Assembly (NCBI GenBank): GCA_034620365.1
Contig: JAQGEQ010000365.1
Coordinates: 372,001-436,000, forward strand
Direction: 5' to 3'
From: Pegea sp. RAD2-039
Taxonomy: Eukaryota > Chordata > Thaliacea > Salpida > Salpidae
DNA: 64,000 bases
The notes beneath the pieces are model-generated. The model did not search any database, had not been told where the DNA came from, and saw nothing but the letters and a program-made list of their open reading frames with translations. Position 1 is the stretch's first letter; the number at the start of each line of letters is the position of its first letter. A program made the position numbers and the translations under genes. Below are positions 62,605 through 64,000 of the stretch, piece by piece.

Positions 62605-64000
62605 AGCATCCCTAATAGTAACCGGCAATCATATTGATTCTGAAATCAATTGTTGTCATCGATATAGTCCAAAGGCATTGATATTCTGGATCAAAAATAA
62701 AATTTGAGGCAAATTTCTTTTAATTTTCAAGTTTATAAAAGACATATTAATATGATAAGTAATTGCTAGATACATTTGTTTCTATTTGATTGTTTCAAGA
62801 TCAGAACAAAAAAGTTGGCATTTGAATCAATCATCATTGAATATTAAGGTCTTCTAACATTGTATTGATGACATTTCACAAGAACTTTTCTGCTTATAAG
62901 CCTAAATAACTTCCCATACAATTTATTACTGGTATAAAGTTCAAGCAAATCAAGCAAAATTAAATAAGGAAAAGACAAAATGATAAATTCCTTCAATTGA
63001 AGAAATTCTTTCATCTTCCATTGATTAATTCTCTTTTCAGATAGGAGTTAAAAGTCATTTTCAAAACTTATATCAACAGTAACTACTGTCTTACTATTAT
63101 TTCATGATAACATCTGATAAATAAAAGATGTGAGAAACTGATATCATATAAATAACAACTTCAAAATAATCTGCCTTTTAAATTATTACTTGATTACAAC
63201 CAAAAGTGGCCATATTAGTTACACCAAATGTAGCAGCATTTTTACAAATATATATAAAAATAAATAATTAAAAATCAAATAAAACAAATGCTGATTAAAT
63301 AGACAGTTGTAAATTATAAACTTAAAAACACTTCAGGAAAGATACAAGATGAAAATTCTAAGATTCATTAGAATGAAGATTTTAAGTAATGACATCCTTA
63401 TATCTTTTAAAATAATTTTACAAAAAGTCTTATTATATATAAAAGTGACTTTTGAAAATTTTTTAACAATTTTTATAAAAACTTTTTTGAAAACAAGCTA
63501 TTGATATTATACTTTAATGAAAGAATTTTATTATATAGAAAACCAAGTTCATTATAAAAAAAAAATAATTTGTCAGTGCAACTAGTATATTAATAATACA
63601 ACTTATAAATGTATTTAGTAAGTTTGTTATAAAAAATTGAAGAAGATGAGAAGAAAGTTAAAACAATCATCAAGCTAATTAAATAACCTATAAGACAAAA
63701 AGAATGTTCAAGAAATTACCTCAAACAGTTATACTAATTCATTACACATTCAGTAAAACATAATAATAAAAATAAATAAATTTTTCTATTTTCTATTTTA
63801 ATTTGCTAATCAAAGAAATTTATACTTTTATTTTTACAGACTAACTTTTAATCCTAAATGTATTTCAAGTTTAAATAATATAAAGCATTTCAACTTGGAT
63901 TATAAACTAGTAAAATCTCAAACTATATATAAATTCAATTGAAATAAAACTTATCAAAAATAAAAGATCACTATTAAAATTTTCATTACAATCTTTGAAA
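62605..64000. other. AT-rich right end without recognisable gene
   Basis: No frame of note, no satellite match and no RNA gene were seen. From about 63180 the sequence is very AT-rich with many short A and T runs. Confidence 0.45.

Overview
The window is a stretch of an AT-rich animal-like nuclear genome. The evidence for this is one intact single-exon C-type-lectin-like reading frame with a membrane anchor, a BTB-domain gene relic with short GT-AG introns (51 and about 80 nt), canonical AATAAA poly(A) signals and eukaryotic tRNA-Glu sequences with pol III A and B boxes. I cannot assign a phylum from the sequence. There are no bacterial operons, no IS elements and no CRISPR arrays.

Layout. 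Bases 1-2600 are the left flank: a coding-like patch of unknown identity (2-324), a putative signal-peptide exon (687-737), the lectin-like gene (1008-1613) with its poly(A) signal, and featureless AT-rich DNA. Bases 2601-60762 (about 58 kb, 91% of the window) are one tandem satellite array, all in the same orientation. I divided it at a 14-bp perfect palindrome, TGATGACGTCATCA, into a short leader, 26 complete monomers and one truncated monomer. Bases 60763-61096 hold a short junction and an inverted piece of the same satellite that closes the array. Bases 61097-64000 are the right flank, with a broken BTB-domain gene on the minus strand (62189-62504) and otherwise no recognisable gene.

The satellite is modular. 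Type A monomers are about 1.96 kb. Type B monomers are about 2.30 kb and differ by an extra module of exactly 340 bp (16 of 17 copies; one is 341), bounded at both ends by the TGATGACGTCATC palindrome. The 340-bp module is itself a diverged, shortened copy of the last part of the monomer, so the palindrome marks the end of each duplicated segment. A deletion form (called delta here) lacks about 150-180 bp. Each monomer also has a nearly invariant core of about 175 bp, a perfect 7-bp-stem hairpin, and just after it a 25-35 bp cassette that exists in about six unrelated-looking forms between invariant flanks. The order along the array is A B A A Adelta B B Bdelta B B A Adelta B B A B B Adelta B A B(+insert) B B B B A B(partial). 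Copies that are collinear at the base level lie 17.1, 19.1 and 25.2 kb apart, so the array is a mosaic made by repeated unequal exchange or conversion rather than one regular higher-order repeat.

One monomer (45201-48482) is interrupted at 47181-47952 by 772 bp of non-satellite DNA flanked by two inverted tRNA-Glu(TTC)-derived sequences and carrying a 13-bp x 7 minisatellite. Apart from the lectin-like gene no intact protein gene is supported. The short open frames inside the array are satellite sequence that is open by chance in some copies.
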